Positions 20,439 through 31,736 are shown, numbered from the stretch's first letter. The stretch: 64,000 bases of DNA from Halichondria panicea (GCF_963675165.1 NC_087384.1:1200501-1264500), one strand, 5' to 3'. Notes: generated by a model from the letters alone, not told the origin. Numbers and translations are program-made.

Positions 20439-22724
20439 TCACAGTTCCTTGCACACAGGGGGGACATCGAATACTTTAGGGTCGGGGGTAGTAGCGTTGA
20501 AGCTCATGAAACTGTATTCAACAAAATCCTCCGTTTCTTTGCGGTTGTAGTAGACAGGCACATTAGGGTTGCCAGGGGCTACAGCCAGCTCAAAACGCAC
20601 ATCAGCGACCTGCATGAGACATGGGATATAAACTTGCCATTTGATAAATAGTTTAGTATTCAAGTAATATACTTAGGGCAATCCATCCACTCACTGTCAG
20701 TCCCCATAAGTCGTAATTAATTTCTTTGATTTTCCTCTGTCCCTCGTACGTTGCTAACTTAACCCAGTCAAAGAATGGAGGCAGTTTGGAGGTGACATTC
20801 CTGCTCTCAAAAGTACATTGTTCATTACCCTTAGGCCTGCATATGAAACAAATGCACTTGTTTAATTATAGAAATAACGAGTGATGCAAACGCAGCACTG
20901 TGCTAATGCCGCTGGCTATGTTGTGCATATGAAACCATGTCACCATAATTATATAGAAGAGATATGCATTATTTAGCTTAAATTTGTATAATTAATATAT
21001 GTTATAATTACCGTAATTGATGTAATTACAGCGCCACCATAATTTAAGCGTCACGTCAGCATCAGTATAATTGTTGAGGCCCTAAAAGAAGCGCCTACCG
21101 TTGCTGGAATTATTTTTTTCTGGCGCTTATTGAGACATTGAGACAATCATCCTCTAAACAGTTGTCTAACCCATAGCTATATACAGCCAATGGATGTTGT
21201 TGACGAGTCACTCAGCTCTCAACGGTGCAGCTAGAAACTGAGCTAGACCACGCCCATTTTGTTTACACTAGCTCTAAAACATAAGTGCCATTTATTTAGG
21301 TGCCAGCTGGGCTGAACGCAATTTTTTGTGTTCTAAAAGATGCACCCACTCATAAGTGGAATCATCGCTCATACAGTCAACAACTTTTAGATCGTTTTGA
21401 ACGAACAGGCAGTGTATTAAGCTACCCTATAGAGCCCATATACTCCACAACAAATATCTACTGCATGGTCCATGCAATTATTTGCAGAAAATCCCAGTAT
21501 GTAAGAAACTGAACGAGGTCACTACAGAATACTAGCTATACTCTGTATAAACATCAAGACAGCATGAAAAAAATGGGTAGACTGCAAAATTTGAACTTTA
21601 TACCTATAGATAGAGATCTGGCTAAGTTGTGGTTTAGCTTATGTAAACTGTTATCTCAAGTGGTTTTTTGCTATTTGCCAAAACTTCAAGTGAGCTGCGA
21701 AGGCATTGCAGTACAGACATACAGCTATGATATACTGATTTACAAAGTTCCCACCCCCAGGGCTAGGTTTTACTAACAAAGCTCCCCCCTTGTCCCGGGA
21801 GGGGGTATATATAGTGGGGCTTTGCATTGATAGGTGCATAATTATATCAATTACGGTATTGTTTGTTTAAAATTGTTGACAATGAACCCACACATGCAGA
21901 AGAGGAGCGAAACAGAAGTCTATCTGATGGCTCGATGAATTAATAAAAAGGGGGTGGATCTGCAATGAAGTCAGAGTTCACAAGGGATGCTTCTGGCAGT
22001 ACAGTGTAGGTACGAAGCTTTGCAGCTCTTGTCTGACTGACTCTTGTAGCTAACAAACAGCTAGAGTTTAGTGCATGACTAACTTATAAGTTTGTGCAAA
22101 CAGATGATGTTATAAAGATACTGAAGAGACTGCAACAGCCTTCACTGTGAGTCAAACTATTTTGCAAATTCACAAATCAATATCAAGAGAATGTGGTTAG
22201 AACCCTATAAGCCTATATAGAAGCTGTTATAATTTTTGTCGTATTGCAACCGTTGAGTAGCTACAGCTGGAACAGACACACACACAGCTTTATAGTATAT
22301 ATCGCTCATAATTAGGATCACTGGATACATAGAGAAATTTGAGCTATAGCATACCCTCTGATGTAGTAGGCCATGTGACTGGTTTTCGAGTCGTATCGGA
22401 GTAGTGACTCAATCGTCAAGCTTGCCTGCTCGTACATGCCTATTTCCATCTCCTTCTGGCTGACATAGTCACGATACATCGAAACTGTACAAGAATGTAT
22501 GATGATGTAGCTAGCCACTATACATTCACTCAATGCAAAACATATACATGTGTAGTAGGCAAATAATTTATTGTAATTTCTCTCAAGTTACATTTGCCAA
22601 ATTTAGTGTCCTCAGAGTCATGGAAATAAATCTCCCCAGATGCACAGAAAGCAGGAGCTACGACTGGAACAGGAGGGGCAGCACTGCACACTGCAACCAG
22701 ACAAGCTACAAGGAGAAGATTCAT
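20439..22724 (-). CDS. Ependymin-related secreted protein B4 (long intron 2)
   Basis: Exon 1 from 22724: MNLLLVACLVAVCSAAPPVP, then APAFCASGEIYF. Exon 2 (about 22483-22348): MYRDYVSQKEMEIGMYEQ, SLLRYDSKTSHMAYYIRG. Exons 3 and 4 follow only after 1.5 kb: CTFESRNVTSKLPPFFDW (about 20837-20697) and VRFELAVAPGNPNVPVYYNR ending DPKVFDVPPVCKEL (about 20612-20439). The enlarged intron 2 contains a diverged copy of the TGCCTCGAGG repeat family (about 22085-22310) and unannotated AT-rich sequence. All four exons are open, so I treat it as one gene stretched by insertions. Alternatively, exons 1-2 and 3-4 are halves of two damaged genes. Confidence 0.6.
20997..22310. other. Repeat-rich interior of B4 intron 2
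   Basis: Holds an AT-rich stretch with imperfect inverted AATTACCGTAATTG, no supported exon (ORFs of about 70 codons show no homology I can see), and a fragment of the TGCCTCGAGG family from about 22085. Confidence 0.4.
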
Positions 22725-22832
22725 CTTTATCGCTGACATTTATTAATTTTCTGACAATACAACCATTAACTTTAGTCTCATGAATTAGCCGCCCTCTTCT
22801 CCCCTAGAAATTTAATGGCTTACACCATTTTA

Positions 22833-22973
22833 GCCTCGATCCCAGGCCGATCCGTCTCCAATTGAACGCTAGGTCTCGACCTAACGTTCAATTGGAGACG
22901 GATCGGCCTGGGATCGAGGCTGACACTAGCCTCGATTCCAGGCCGATTAAAATCGGCCTTGAATCGAGGCTAG
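22833..22973. repeat. Two adjacent GCCTCGAT palindromes
   Basis: First unit about 22833-22922: TAGCCTCGATCCCAGGCCGA with long arms around an ACGCTAGGTCTCGACCTAACG centre. Second unit about 22927-22973: TAGCCTCGATTCCAGGCCGA mirrored around AAAATCGG. These are perfect or near-perfect hairpins. Confidence 0.85.
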
Positions 22974-23182
22974 GCTAACACCATTTATGAGTAACTGCTG
23001 ATCATGTGACCTACAGCCTCAAAGCAGGTCAGAACTCTGAATGGAAATACGTAGATCTATGCACAGATCGCTTGAAAGGTTTTCAGCTTCATGATCAGCC
23101 ATGCAGTTAGCTAATGCTGGTGCACATAGATGATACAATTAATTGAGTAATTCACTCGCTACACTTAATTGTGTAACAGTAT

Positions 23183-23363
23183 TACCGTATAGCGGGTATA
23201 TTTCGAGAGGTATAAATGTTTGTGGTTTTCGATGTCAAGCATTTACCGCGAACATTTATACTCACAAATTTAATATCGCATGCATGCATGCTGCATGCTG
23301 TTCCGCGAAAACCTTTCTAACGGTCATTCCGCGAAAGTTTATCAATCGAAAATAGCTATACGG
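23183..23363. mobile_element. MITE, TACCGTATAGCGGG family
   Basis: Begins TACCGTATAGCGGGTA and ends GAAAATAGCTATACGGTA, with internal GTTTTCG and CGAAAAC arms. Relatives lie at 35687-35876, 42572-42767 and 49436-49651. Confidence 0.75.
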
Positions 23364-23570
23364 TATGTATTATTGCATCATCCTTGTGCATGCACACATT
23401 AAACACTTATTGCTAGCTAGTGTGATATAAACTTAAATAGAGGTAAAAGGTATCATATGATGCCGTGAATATAACCTCAAACCAGCCCCTCCACCACATC
23501 TGCAATGAATAATTCTGCAACAATTACAGTTAAAGGACAGTAAGATCATTGCATGGTTCAGCTAATGTGT

Positions 23571-26545
23571 TTAAAATTCCTTGCACACAGAGGGGACATC
23601 GAACACTTTAGGGTCGGAGATAGTAGCATTGAAGCTCATGAAATGGAATTCCATAGAGTGGGAGATGTCTTCCTGTACGGTGAAGTAGACAGGCACATTA
23701 GGATTGCCTGGGGCTACAGCCAGCTCCAAATTTCCGTTAGCGTCCTGCACAAACAAAGGGATATACATTTGCCACTTGATAAATAGTATTTAGGGCAATC
23801 TACTCACACTTTTCCATATGTCATAATTCATTTCTTTGATTTTCTTCTGCCCCCCGTATGTTGCTGACTTAACCCATTCGAAGAATGGATGCAGTTTAAA
23901 GGTGACATTATGGCTCTGAGAATCACAGTGTTCATCACCCTCACCCTCCTGCCTGCATATGAAACACATACACTATATAGCTTATAATAAGCTACCGTAT
24001 AGGCTCGTGATAGTACCAGCCGGTTCTCATTAGTAACGTGGGAGGGAGATAACTCACGGTACTGTATCACAAGACTAGCTACTGTAGACGCTATTCGTTG
24101 ATAATAATTAAGCGCCACTCACGAGTGTTAAGCTTATAGCTACATGCAGCTCTATTGATCTCTTACTTTTTGTTTAGCAATTAACTATAGCAGTCTAGTA
24201 TCTATCCTTCAGCAGCTAGGTCTCCAAACTATATAATTATTGTGTCCTCTAACAATGCTGTCAAAAGCAAAGGTATAAGCTCAACAGCTGCATGCAAAAG
24301 GGCACAAGTTCTGCGTTTAACGTGTTTTACAAATGATGCACACCAACTTGTTAGGCGCTCTTCAATTATAGCGCTAATATTGTTCCTGTGCAGGCGGCGT
24401 AACTAGCAATGAGACAGAGGATCCCCTTGCCTCCTGTATTCAGTATATGAACTTCAACACTGTAAAAACAAATGGGTTGAAATAACCCATTTTTGGTTGC
24501 CTGAATTGCAATTTTGCAATTCAGGCAACCAAAAATGGGTTATTTCAACCAATTTGTTTTTACAGTGAAGTGTCATGTGACTCGATCACCTCAGTAGCTT
24601 TTAATAGCTCTGCATAGCTAGCTAGCTTCTGAATAACTAGCCAACTAGGTATAATTATAGTAGAATGAGCAGAAAATGAGCTCTATCACTAGCTGTCTTG
24701 TTGATGAAGAATAGAGAGGTAAATAGCAGTTACTTCCATTTGCATGCACTTCTATGCGATAATGTGGTTTCCATTTTGCATGTTGCCTCCTTCCCATAAA
24801 ATTTCTAGTTACGCCCCTGCTGGGGGATTATAGGGGACTCCACTTAATTGCGCGCCATAGATAGAGTAGAAGAGGGATTGGAAACGGAAGTGATTCACGT
24901 AATGTTTTACAACCAAGTCTATACGTAGTAGCTCTGGGACCATCCTTGTATCTCTTCACAACTATACCGCACAAGCTCAGGAAACTTCATTGCATATACA
25001 TCTCAGAGCTACCCCCATGCATTACTGAATAACATGCCCCCTGATGGTAGGTGTCATATACATCTCAGAGCTACCCCATTACTGAATAACATGCCCCCTG
25101 ATGGTAGGTATCATATACATATCAGAGCTACCCCCATGCATTACTGAATAACATGCCCCCCTGCATGATGGTAGGTATTATATACATCTCAGAGCTACCC
25201 CCATTACTGAATAACATGCCCCCTGATGGTAGGTATATCATTTGGAAACAAAGAAAATATAATCTCGATTGTCGTGAAGTAGCTTGAGGTACACAGAGCA
25301 CCTTTTCATGCTTATATAGTACTCCTATAGTATCCTATATGATATAGCCAAGGGCGTATACAGAGAAGAGGGCATGCAACTCGCCCTATTCTCAGAATCA
25401 TCCGACTTCGTATTGATTTAGAACTACCCACAAAAACGCCCACGCGTAACCTTTGACCGCACAAGGTAAATCAAAAGTCTTTTTTATATCTGTGTTAGCT
25501 AGCTCGATTGCAGCATAGTAAAACTAGTTCTCAGCAGCAGTATGGCTCGTACTAGCAGTGTCAAAGGCAAAGGCAAACCATCCAACAGTTGCAACTCCAA
25601 GAAGATGAAACCTAGGTACAATAAACCTGTCTTCCTGAGTCTCTGGTCACTTCTTAACAATGCGCCCAGCACTTAACTTCCCGCTCGAAGGAGTTGTCTT
25701 GGACCTGGCTGGACTAGGACTGGTCATGGTAAAATAATACTGCACTGTTAGCTAGCTAGCATGCCCATAATTATAACTCCGTAAATAACACCACCCACTT
25801 GTTCACATTCGTATACTGGATTCTATTTTTAGCATATCCGGTGTCTGATACGAAGTCGGATGAGTACGTAGGGTACATAGTGAGTTGCATGCCCTCTTCT
25901 CTACATGTATACGCCCTTGATATAGCTAAGGCTGTGTAACTAAGTAGTGTGCTGTGTCCCAAATGGCCTCAAGTAGTTGATGTTTAGCATCAGAACTGTT
26001 CGTGGACTTTTACAGACAGCTCATGAATTATTCATGTTAGAGGGCCCAATCCCTCTTTTACTCTATCTATGATCGTGCATGTGTCTATGGTAATACAATC
26101 ATGCGATTACAGAAATCAGTTTAGGATCCCTGCATGGATGCATATACACACAAAGATTCGAGCTATAGACATACCCTGTGATGTAGTAGTCCATGTGACT
26201 GATTTTAGAGTCGTATCGGAATAGTGTCTCAGACGTTAACTTTCCCTGTTCGTCCGTGGATATTCCCACCATCATATGGTTGACATTGTCTAAACACATC
26301 AAAACTGTGCAAGAATAATTTTAAATGAAATGTGTGATGATGTAGCCTGCCGCTATACATTCACTCAAGAGTCCATATGTAAAACACATCTACTAGGCAT
26401 TTATAGATCTAGTTCTCTTACATTTGCCAGATTTAATGTTGTTAAAACCACCTTCCCCAGATCCACAGAAAGTCTGAGGTATGTTTGAAACAGGAGGGGT
26501 AGCACTGCACACTGCAACTAGACAGGCTACAAGGAGAATCTTCAT
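23571..26545 (-). CDS. Ependymin-related secreted protein B5 (long intron 2)
   Basis: Exon 1 from 26545: MKILLVACLVAVCSATPPV, IPQTFCGSGEGGF. Exon 2 (about 26303-26176): LMCLDNVNHMMVGISTDE, LFRYDSKISHMDYYITG. After 2.2 kb come exon 3 (about 23953-23815): CDSQSHNVTFKLHPFFEW, ATYGGQKKIKEMNYDIW, and exon 4 (about 23745-23571): LELAVAPGNPNVPVYF, ending DPKVFDVPSVCKEF. Exons are open. Intron 2 holds a 110 bp palindrome, a 60 bp tandem repeat and a hAT-like element. Intron 2 and exons 3-4 are duplicated in B6, which gives empty sites for several insertions. B5 keeps CGA where B6 has a stop in exon 2. Confidence 0.6.
24458..24567. mobile_element. 110 bp near-perfect palindrome (MITE)
   Basis: Starts CACTGTAAAAACAAATGGGT, has a GAATTGCAATTTTGCAATTC centre, and ends TTTGTTTTTACAGTG. 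The paralogous locus near 27475 reads CTTCAAGTGTCATG with no element. This shows a recent insertion, apparently flanked by a duplicated AA dinucleotide. Confidence 0.9.
24987..25235. repeat. Tandem repeat, about 60 bp unit, four copies
   Basis: Repeated unit ATACATCTCAGAGCTACCCC, then ATTACTGAATAACATGCCCC and CTGATGGTAGGTATC. The duplicate locus at about 30478-30602 has only two units, so copy number changed after the segment duplicated. Confidence 0.9.
25350..25919. mobile_element. hAT-like non-autonomous element, about 570 bp
   Basis: Ends CAAGGGCGTATACAGAGAAG and its near complement (CTTCTCTACATGTATACGCCCTTG) extend inward for about 75 bp (GGGCATGCAACTC.../...GAGTTGCATGCCC). It is flanked by ATATAGC on both sides. 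The B6-side duplicate has no element at this point. A 7-8 bp target duplication fits the hAT superfamily. Confidence 0.75.
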
Positions 26546-26609
26546 CTTATAATTAGCTTTGCAGCAGAACAAGCAAGTACATGTACATGTGCTGTATAGG
26601 TACATGTGC

Positions 26610-26635
26610 GGAGTTTGACTCCGGAAGTTTTGTGG
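26610..26635 (-). promoter_or_regulatory. Shared upstream motif with ETS-like core, B5
   Basis: GAGTTTGACTCCGGAAGTTT lies 66-90 nt upstream of the B5 start codon. The same motif occurs upstream of B6, B7, B8 and B9 and near the receptor copies. CCGGAAGT is the ETS-factor core; GAGTTTGACTC is a small inverted repeat. Confidence 0.45.
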
Positions 26636-27557
26636 TACCAGCAATGTGACAGTAAGAATACTTGTAGCATGGTTCAGCTAATGTGTTCATGGTTTCTTGC
26701 ACACAGAGGGGACATCGAACACTTTAGGGTCAGAGATAGTAGCATTGAAGCTCATGAAATGGAGTTCCATAGGGTGGGAGAGGTCTTCCTGTATGATGAA
26801 GTAGACAGGCACATTAGGATTGCCTGGGGCTACAGCCAGCTCCAAATTCCCTTCAGCGTCCTGCACAAAGAAAGGGATATAAATTTGCCACTTGATAAAT
26901 GGGCAATCTACTCACACTTTTCCATATGTCATAATTCATTTCTTTGATTTTCTTCTGCCCCCCGTATGTTGCTGACTTAACCCATTCGAAGAATGGATGC
27001 AGTTTATAGGTGACATTATGGCTCTGAGAGTCACAGTGTTCATCACCCTCACCCTCATGCCTGCATATATGAAACACACACTAACTTGTAATAAGCTACC
27101 ATAGCGAGCGTTTCAGTTATTCGTTGCATGATAATAAAATTAAGCACCACTCACGAGTGTTAAGCTTAGGTACAGCTCCATGTCGATCTTTTTGATTAGC
27201 AATCAGCTATAGCAGTCTAGTATCTATCCTTCAGCAGCTATAGGTCTCCAAACTATATAATTATTGTGTCCTCTAACAATACTGTCAAAAGCGAAGGTAA
27301 GCTCAACAGCTGTATGCAAAAGGGCACAAGTTCTGTGCTTAACGTATTTTACAAATGATGCACACCAACTTGTTAGGCGCTCTTCAATTATAGCGCTAAT
27401 ATTGTTCCTGTGCATGGGTGTAACTAGCTATGAGACAGAGGATGCCCTTGCCTCCTGTACTCAGTATGAACTTCAAGTGTCATGTGACTCGATCACCTCA
27501 GCAGGTTTTAATAGCTCTGGCTAGCTAACTTCTGGATAACTAGCCAACTTATAGTAG

Positions 27558-28182
27558 AACGAGTGTTGCAAGCTGCGCTGTGCTAATGCCTCTCGCCATG
27601 CTATGCTTTCGCTCAAAAAGTATTAGAGTGTTATAGTAGGGAGAATAAGCTTTTTTCTATAATTAATTTTACACAACCTATAGATATAATCACTTCTGCT
27701 AATTTTAATATACATGTATATGGTACCCTTGTAGTGTTTTGTAGCTTACCAGGACCTAAAGAAACAGAAAGTTGATTCTCTGCCAGGATTGTGGATGAGT
27801 GCGCATGCGCATTAGAATAAGGGGTGTGTCTGCAAGAGGTCTTTAGCAGCTCTTTTCTGACTCTTGTAGCCAATAAAAAGCTAGCGCTTTAGTAACTCAT
27901 AAGTTGAATAGAAACTTTGTATGAACAAATAATGCTACACTGAAAAGACTGCAACAGCCTTCAATATGAGTCAAACTAGCCATAACTCGAGAAAGAAGCT
28001 TTAGTTTGCTAATCCACGAATCAAAATCCAAGAGAACGTGGTTAGAAGCCTATAGAAGCTGTTAGTTTTCGTTGCATTGCAATCATTGAGCAGTTACAGC
28101 TGGAACAGACACACAAACAGACAGACAGACACACACAGTCAGCTTTACCGTATCCCTCGTGCGGCTACGCCTCGAGGCATAA
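27558..28182 (-). mobile_element. TGCCTCGAGG-family element, inverted copy
   Basis: Begins GTGTTGCAAGCTGCGCTGTG and ends GTGCGGCTACGCCTCGAGGCA. It is the reverse complement of the 8.8-9.6 kb element with an internal deletion. The empty site is at about 24668 (TAGTAGAATGAGCAG). Flanking AACGAG and AATGAG suggest a 5-6 bp target duplication. Confidence 0.7.
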
Positions 28183-28551
28183 TGAGCAGAAAATGAGCTC
28201 TATCACTAGCTGTCTTGTTGATGAAGAAGAGAGAGGTAAATAGCAGTTACTTCCATTTGCATGCGCCTCTATGTGATAATTAGTTGGGTGTGGTTTCCAT
28301 TTTGCATGTTGCCTACTTCCCATAAAATGTCTAGTTAAAGGGAGGGTGACACGAAAAAATCAGCTTTTTTATTTTTACATTAATGTGTTCTATTTGGGAC
28401 CCAGATGCATGTTATAAAGATTGAAATATTTTAATTAATTATTGATGAAGTTACAGAAGGTTTAGTGAGGCAGATTAGCATCCTGTCTAACATACTTCCT
28501 GTTGTGGTTGAATGTGGGCGCGGCTACTACGTGATGTCATAGAAGGAATAC

Positions 28552-28914
28552 ATGCAACTCAACTGTAGCTATTATGGTCAACAGATTGTAACTGCTGGGT
28601 GCTCAAACACTCCTAGTGATAAAGTAAGCTTGTTTAAGTTTCCCAAGGATGCTGGATTAAAAAAAAGTGAGAAAAGCAAGTTCAATGAAAAGAGCCCAGT
28701 GTATGGAAGGCCACTGATCACTCCTTCGTTTTGTAGTGAACATTTTACTGATGACAGCTTTGAAATTAACTCAGCTCTTACTTGGCCTGAAGAAAAGAAG
28801 GCGCTGAAACCTGAAAATGTCCCAACAATATTTCATCAATCACCCCAAACAGATCACGAAATTGGTCATAAGAGAAGAGCAAAGGGAGTGGCATCGGAAG
28901 AAGAGGAGTTGTAG
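28552..28914 (+). pseudogene. THAP-domain ORF in the TTAA element
   Basis: Reads TAGCSNTPSDKVSLFKFPKD, then PSFCSEHFTDDSFE, then LKPENVPTIF, ending in an acidic EEEEL stretch. These are the CxN, FPKD, CSEHF and AVPTIF-like blocks of the THAP zinc-finger DNA-binding domain. Two parts of the fold are out of frame. The expected first Cys lies just before VTAGC, where an alternative ATG frame (MVNR) ends one base short. The segment between KKS and PSF lacks the usual W and matches better in another frame. Probably a decayed copy of a transposon DNA-binding protein. Confidence 0.65.
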
Positions 28915-29501
28915 AGAAAAGGCAACGGCATGAGATAAAGGTGCTGTCAATTTTTGCATTTTGTAAGCTTAACCAGTACAGATTGTCAATCAAATTATTG
29001 CTCGACCCTCACACCTTCCAACTGGCTTCTGCTGAAGTCGAACCAGATGATGAACCTAGTCCTAAATACAACCATGTATCAGTGCAAGCCTGTGTTCAAG
29101 TTAGCCAAAGAAATGTGCGTACTCAAGTATTGCCAAAAACAAGCGCTAAGGGTAAAAGCTCTACTGGATCTTCACTGATACCTACCAGCCTATTATAAGT
29201 AGCGATTTTGTAAAACCAGAAAAATCAATTGCCATTGCTCAGCACCAAAGCAGATTCATCACCCCTGACCATTAAAGTATACATTTGCTATCATTTTTCA
29301 TGTTCGTATGACAGTTTATATTTATATTGTTGAATTTGACACTTGTGGATATTTAAATCCAGCATAGTTAGCAGAAGGGAAACTTGTCCTGATTTGGTTT
29401 ACAGCGCAGCTTGATAGTACTACCCTCATTTTCCGACCAAAGCCATCCCCAACACCAACCAACAAGTTGCCGATAAGCAATGAACCGGTAACGCCTACGA
29501 A

Positions 29502-30051
29502 TTAAATACATGGCTTATAATTCAGTAACACTTTATACTCATGGATGTGCTTCTCTTCAGGATCACCGTAATGATATCTGTAGTTAGAGTATGCTGTTTG
29601 AAGTACCCACACATCGAGGCACACCGGTGTGAATCCTTCATGGTCAGTTATGCAACTTATATCAGTGTGATTTTCTTCCTTCTTCTCGACGACACTTTCC
29701 ACTTCACAGCAACATACACACTCTCTTCCCGTTGGCATTATAACACAGTTTCCACGCTCCATGACACCTGAATAGATTACATGCTTGTTTATGTGCATTT
29801 TTGTATGAAGCACATGCATACCAATGTCTGTTGAGGAGTCTCTCTTCACCTTCAGAGTCATCATCATCATCTTCTTCTCCTCCTGGTTCTGTGTCTAATG
29901 GTACATGGTGTGTCACTCTCTTCAGGCTCAAACCTGTAGGGCTCAATTGTTTCTTGATTACTTCCATGTTCTGAAACTTCTGACACATCATTTCAACAGA
30001 AGACAGGCTTAGAACACCAGAACTACCACTGTCATCACTGCTTGAACTCAT
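29502..30051 (-). CDS. P2X7 C-terminal (ballast)-like cysteine domain protein of the TTAA element
   Basis: Minus-strand, two exons. Exon 1 from 30051: MSSSSDDSGSSGVLSLSS, then a linker with an acidic EEDDDDDSEGEE stretch. Exon 2 (about 29804-29520): NCVIMPTGRECVCCCEVESV, then CITDHEGFTPVCLDVWVLQT, then AYSNYRYHYGD. The order C-x-MPT-x-EC-x-CC-x-E, CITxHxxF, VCL and VLQTA matches the zinc-binding intracellular domain at the P2X7 C-terminus, a domain also found without a receptor in many invertebrate genes. There is no channel domain here. The splice join leaves the first WC motif out of phase with the GNC block, so a frameshift or another acceptor is likely. Possibly a pseudogene. Function unknown. 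Confidence 0.6.
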
Positions 30052-30477
30052 AGTTGCTACAATAACTGTTCCTTCTATGACATCACGTAGTAGTCGCGCC
30101 CACATTCAACCACAACAGGAAGTATGTTAGACAGGATGCTAAATCTGCCTCACTAAACCTTCTGTAACTTCATCAATAATTAATTAAAATATTTCAATCT
30201 TTATATCATGCATCTGGGTCCCAAATAGAACACATTTATGCAAAAATAAAAAAGTTGATTTTTTCGTGTCACCCTCCCTTTAACGCCCCTGCTGGGGATT
30301 ATAGGGGACTCCACACTTAATCGCGCGCCATAGATAGAGTAGAAGAGGGATTGAAAATGGAAGCTAGTGATTCACGTGATGTTTTACAACAAAGTCTATA
30401 CGTAGTAGCTCTGGGACCATCCTTGTATGTTCTTCACAACTACCGCAAAAGCCCGGGAAACTTATTGTGCCCATTGC

Positions 30478-30602
30478 ATATATATCTCAGAGCTACCCCT
30501 ATGCATTACTGAATAACATGCCCCCTGATGGTAGGTATCATATACATCTCAGAGCTACCCCCATGCATTACTAAATAACATGCCCCCTGATGGTAGGTAT
30601 CA
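30478..30602. repeat. Tandem repeat, two units (duplicate of 25.0 kb array)
   Basis: Two units of CATCTCAGAGCTACCCC...CTGATGGTAGGTATCAT. Confidence 0.85.
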
Positions 30603-30716
30603 TTTGGAAACAAAGAAAATATAATCTCGATTGTCGTGAAGTAGCTAGAGGTACACAGAGCACCTCTTCATGCTTATAGTACTCCTATAGTACCTATATG
30701 ATATAGCTATAAGCAG

Positions 30717-30955
30717 TGGCGGATCCAGGGGGAGATCCCAGGGTGCCACGGATCCCCCTTTCAGACTAAGCTATTGTGGCTTTACTACACCAAACCAGCT
30801 AGCTAGCTAGCTCTACGTAAGTCTATTATGGGACTTCCCCTGGCTGAGTATGGGTAGTCATGTGTGACTGGAAGTGGGTGTAACCTCAAAAAATTTCGTG
30901 CTGCGCGCTCGTAGTTTGGAACCCCCCCTTTCATTTTTCCTGGATCCGCCACTGC
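30717..30955. mobile_element. MITE with CAGTGGCGGATCC ends
   Basis: Starts GCAGTGGCGGATCCAGGGGG and ends CTGGATCCGCCACTGC. The orthologous spot on the B5 side (about 25925) reads GATATAGCTAAGG without it. These termini resemble widespread hAT-type MITE ends. A related element with AGTGGCGGA termini lies at 53325-53712. Confidence 0.75.
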
Positions 30956-31712
30956 TAAGGCTGTGTAACTAAGTAGTGTGCTGTGTCCCAAATGGCCTCG
31001 AGTAGTTGATGGTTAGCAGCAGAACTGTTCGTGGACTTTTACAGACAGAAAAATAATTCTCATGAATTATTCATGTTAGCCCTCGCGTTAGCTAAAAGTA
31101 AGCCTCGATTAAAACCGCGGAAATACACGGATGGTAGTTCGAGGGTACTTCCGTTTCCAATCCCTCTTCTACTCTATCTATGATTGTGCATGCGTCTACG
31201 GTAATACATGCGATTACAGAAATCAGTTCAGGATCACTGCATGGATGGATACACACAAAGATTCGAGCTATAGACATACCCTGTGATGTAGTAGTCCATG
31301 TGACTGATTTTTGAGTCGTATCAGAATAGTGTCTCAGTCGTTAACTTTTCCTGTTCGTCCGTGGATATTCCCACCATCATATGGTTGATATCATCTGAAC
31401 ACATCAAAACTGTGCAAGAAGAATTTTATGATGATGAAATGAAATGAAATGTATGATGATGTAGCTAGCCGCTATACATTCACTCAAGAGTCCATATGTA
31501 AAACACATACGAGGCATTTATAGGTCTAGTTCTCTTACATTTGCCAGATTTTTTAATAATGTTGTTATGATTATATCTATATTCCCCAGATCCACAGAAA
31601 ACCTGAGGTATGTTTGGAACAGGAGGGATAGCACTGCACACTGCAACTAGACAGGCTACAAGGAGAAGCTTCATCTTATAAATTAGCTGACCTGTTCAGT
31701 ATAAAAAGTGTG

Positions 31713-31736
31713 GAGTTTGACTCCGGAAGTTTTGTG
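31713..31736 (-). promoter_or_regulatory. Shared upstream motif with ETS-like core, B6
   Basis: GAGTTTGACTCCGGAAGTTT about 40 nt upstream of the B6 start, next to a TATAAAAAG (TATA-like) sequence. A TGCGCATGCGCAAG palindrome follows at about 31747. Confidence 0.45.

Larger units (their letters stand above)
28335..30283. mobile_element. TTAA-flanked DNA transposon, about 1.94 kb (Kolobok-like)
   Basis: The element proper runs 28339-30279: AGGGAGGGTGACACGAAAAA at the left and its complement TTTTTCGTGTCACCCTCCCT at the right, with inverted arms of about 210 bp reaching the CTACTACGTGATGTCATAGA region. TTAA flanks both ends (28335-28338 and 30280-30283). The paralogous site near 24805 reads CTAGTTACGCCCCTG without the element. 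It contains two convergent coding regions, THAP-like (+) and P2X7-C-terminal-like (-). No DDE-type transposase exon was found, so it may be non-autonomous or incomplete. The Kolobok assignment rests on TTAA plus THAP and is inference; piggyBac-like elements also use TTAA. Confidence 0.75.
26687..31674 (-). pseudogene. Ependymin-related B6, nonsense codon in exon 2
   Basis: Exon 1 from 31674: MKLLLVACLVAVCSAIPPVP, PQVFCGSGEYRYN. Exon 2 (about 31408-31280) reads STDEQEKLTTETLF, then TGA (plus-strand 31321-31323), then YDSKISHMDYYITG; B5 and B9 have CGA (Arg) at that codon. Exons 3 and 4 (about 27066-26930 and 26862-26687) remain open: CDSQSHNVTYKLHPFFEW and LELAVAPGNPNVPVYF, ending DPKVFDVPSVCKKP. 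Intron 2 spans 4.2 kb because it received a TGCCTCGAGG element, the 1.94 kb TTAA element and a GTGGCGGATCC element. The nonsense codon would cut the protein before its conserved second half. Confidence 0.7.

Noticed and set aside
24987-25235. Regularly spaced repeats suggesting a CRISPR-like array
   Set aside because: Units are contiguous tandem copies of about 60 bp without unique spacers, in eukaryotic DNA.
29502-30105. Possible P2X purinergic receptor gene
   Set aside because: Only the C-terminal cysteine domain is similar; no channel or transmembrane part is nearby, and it lies inside a transposon.
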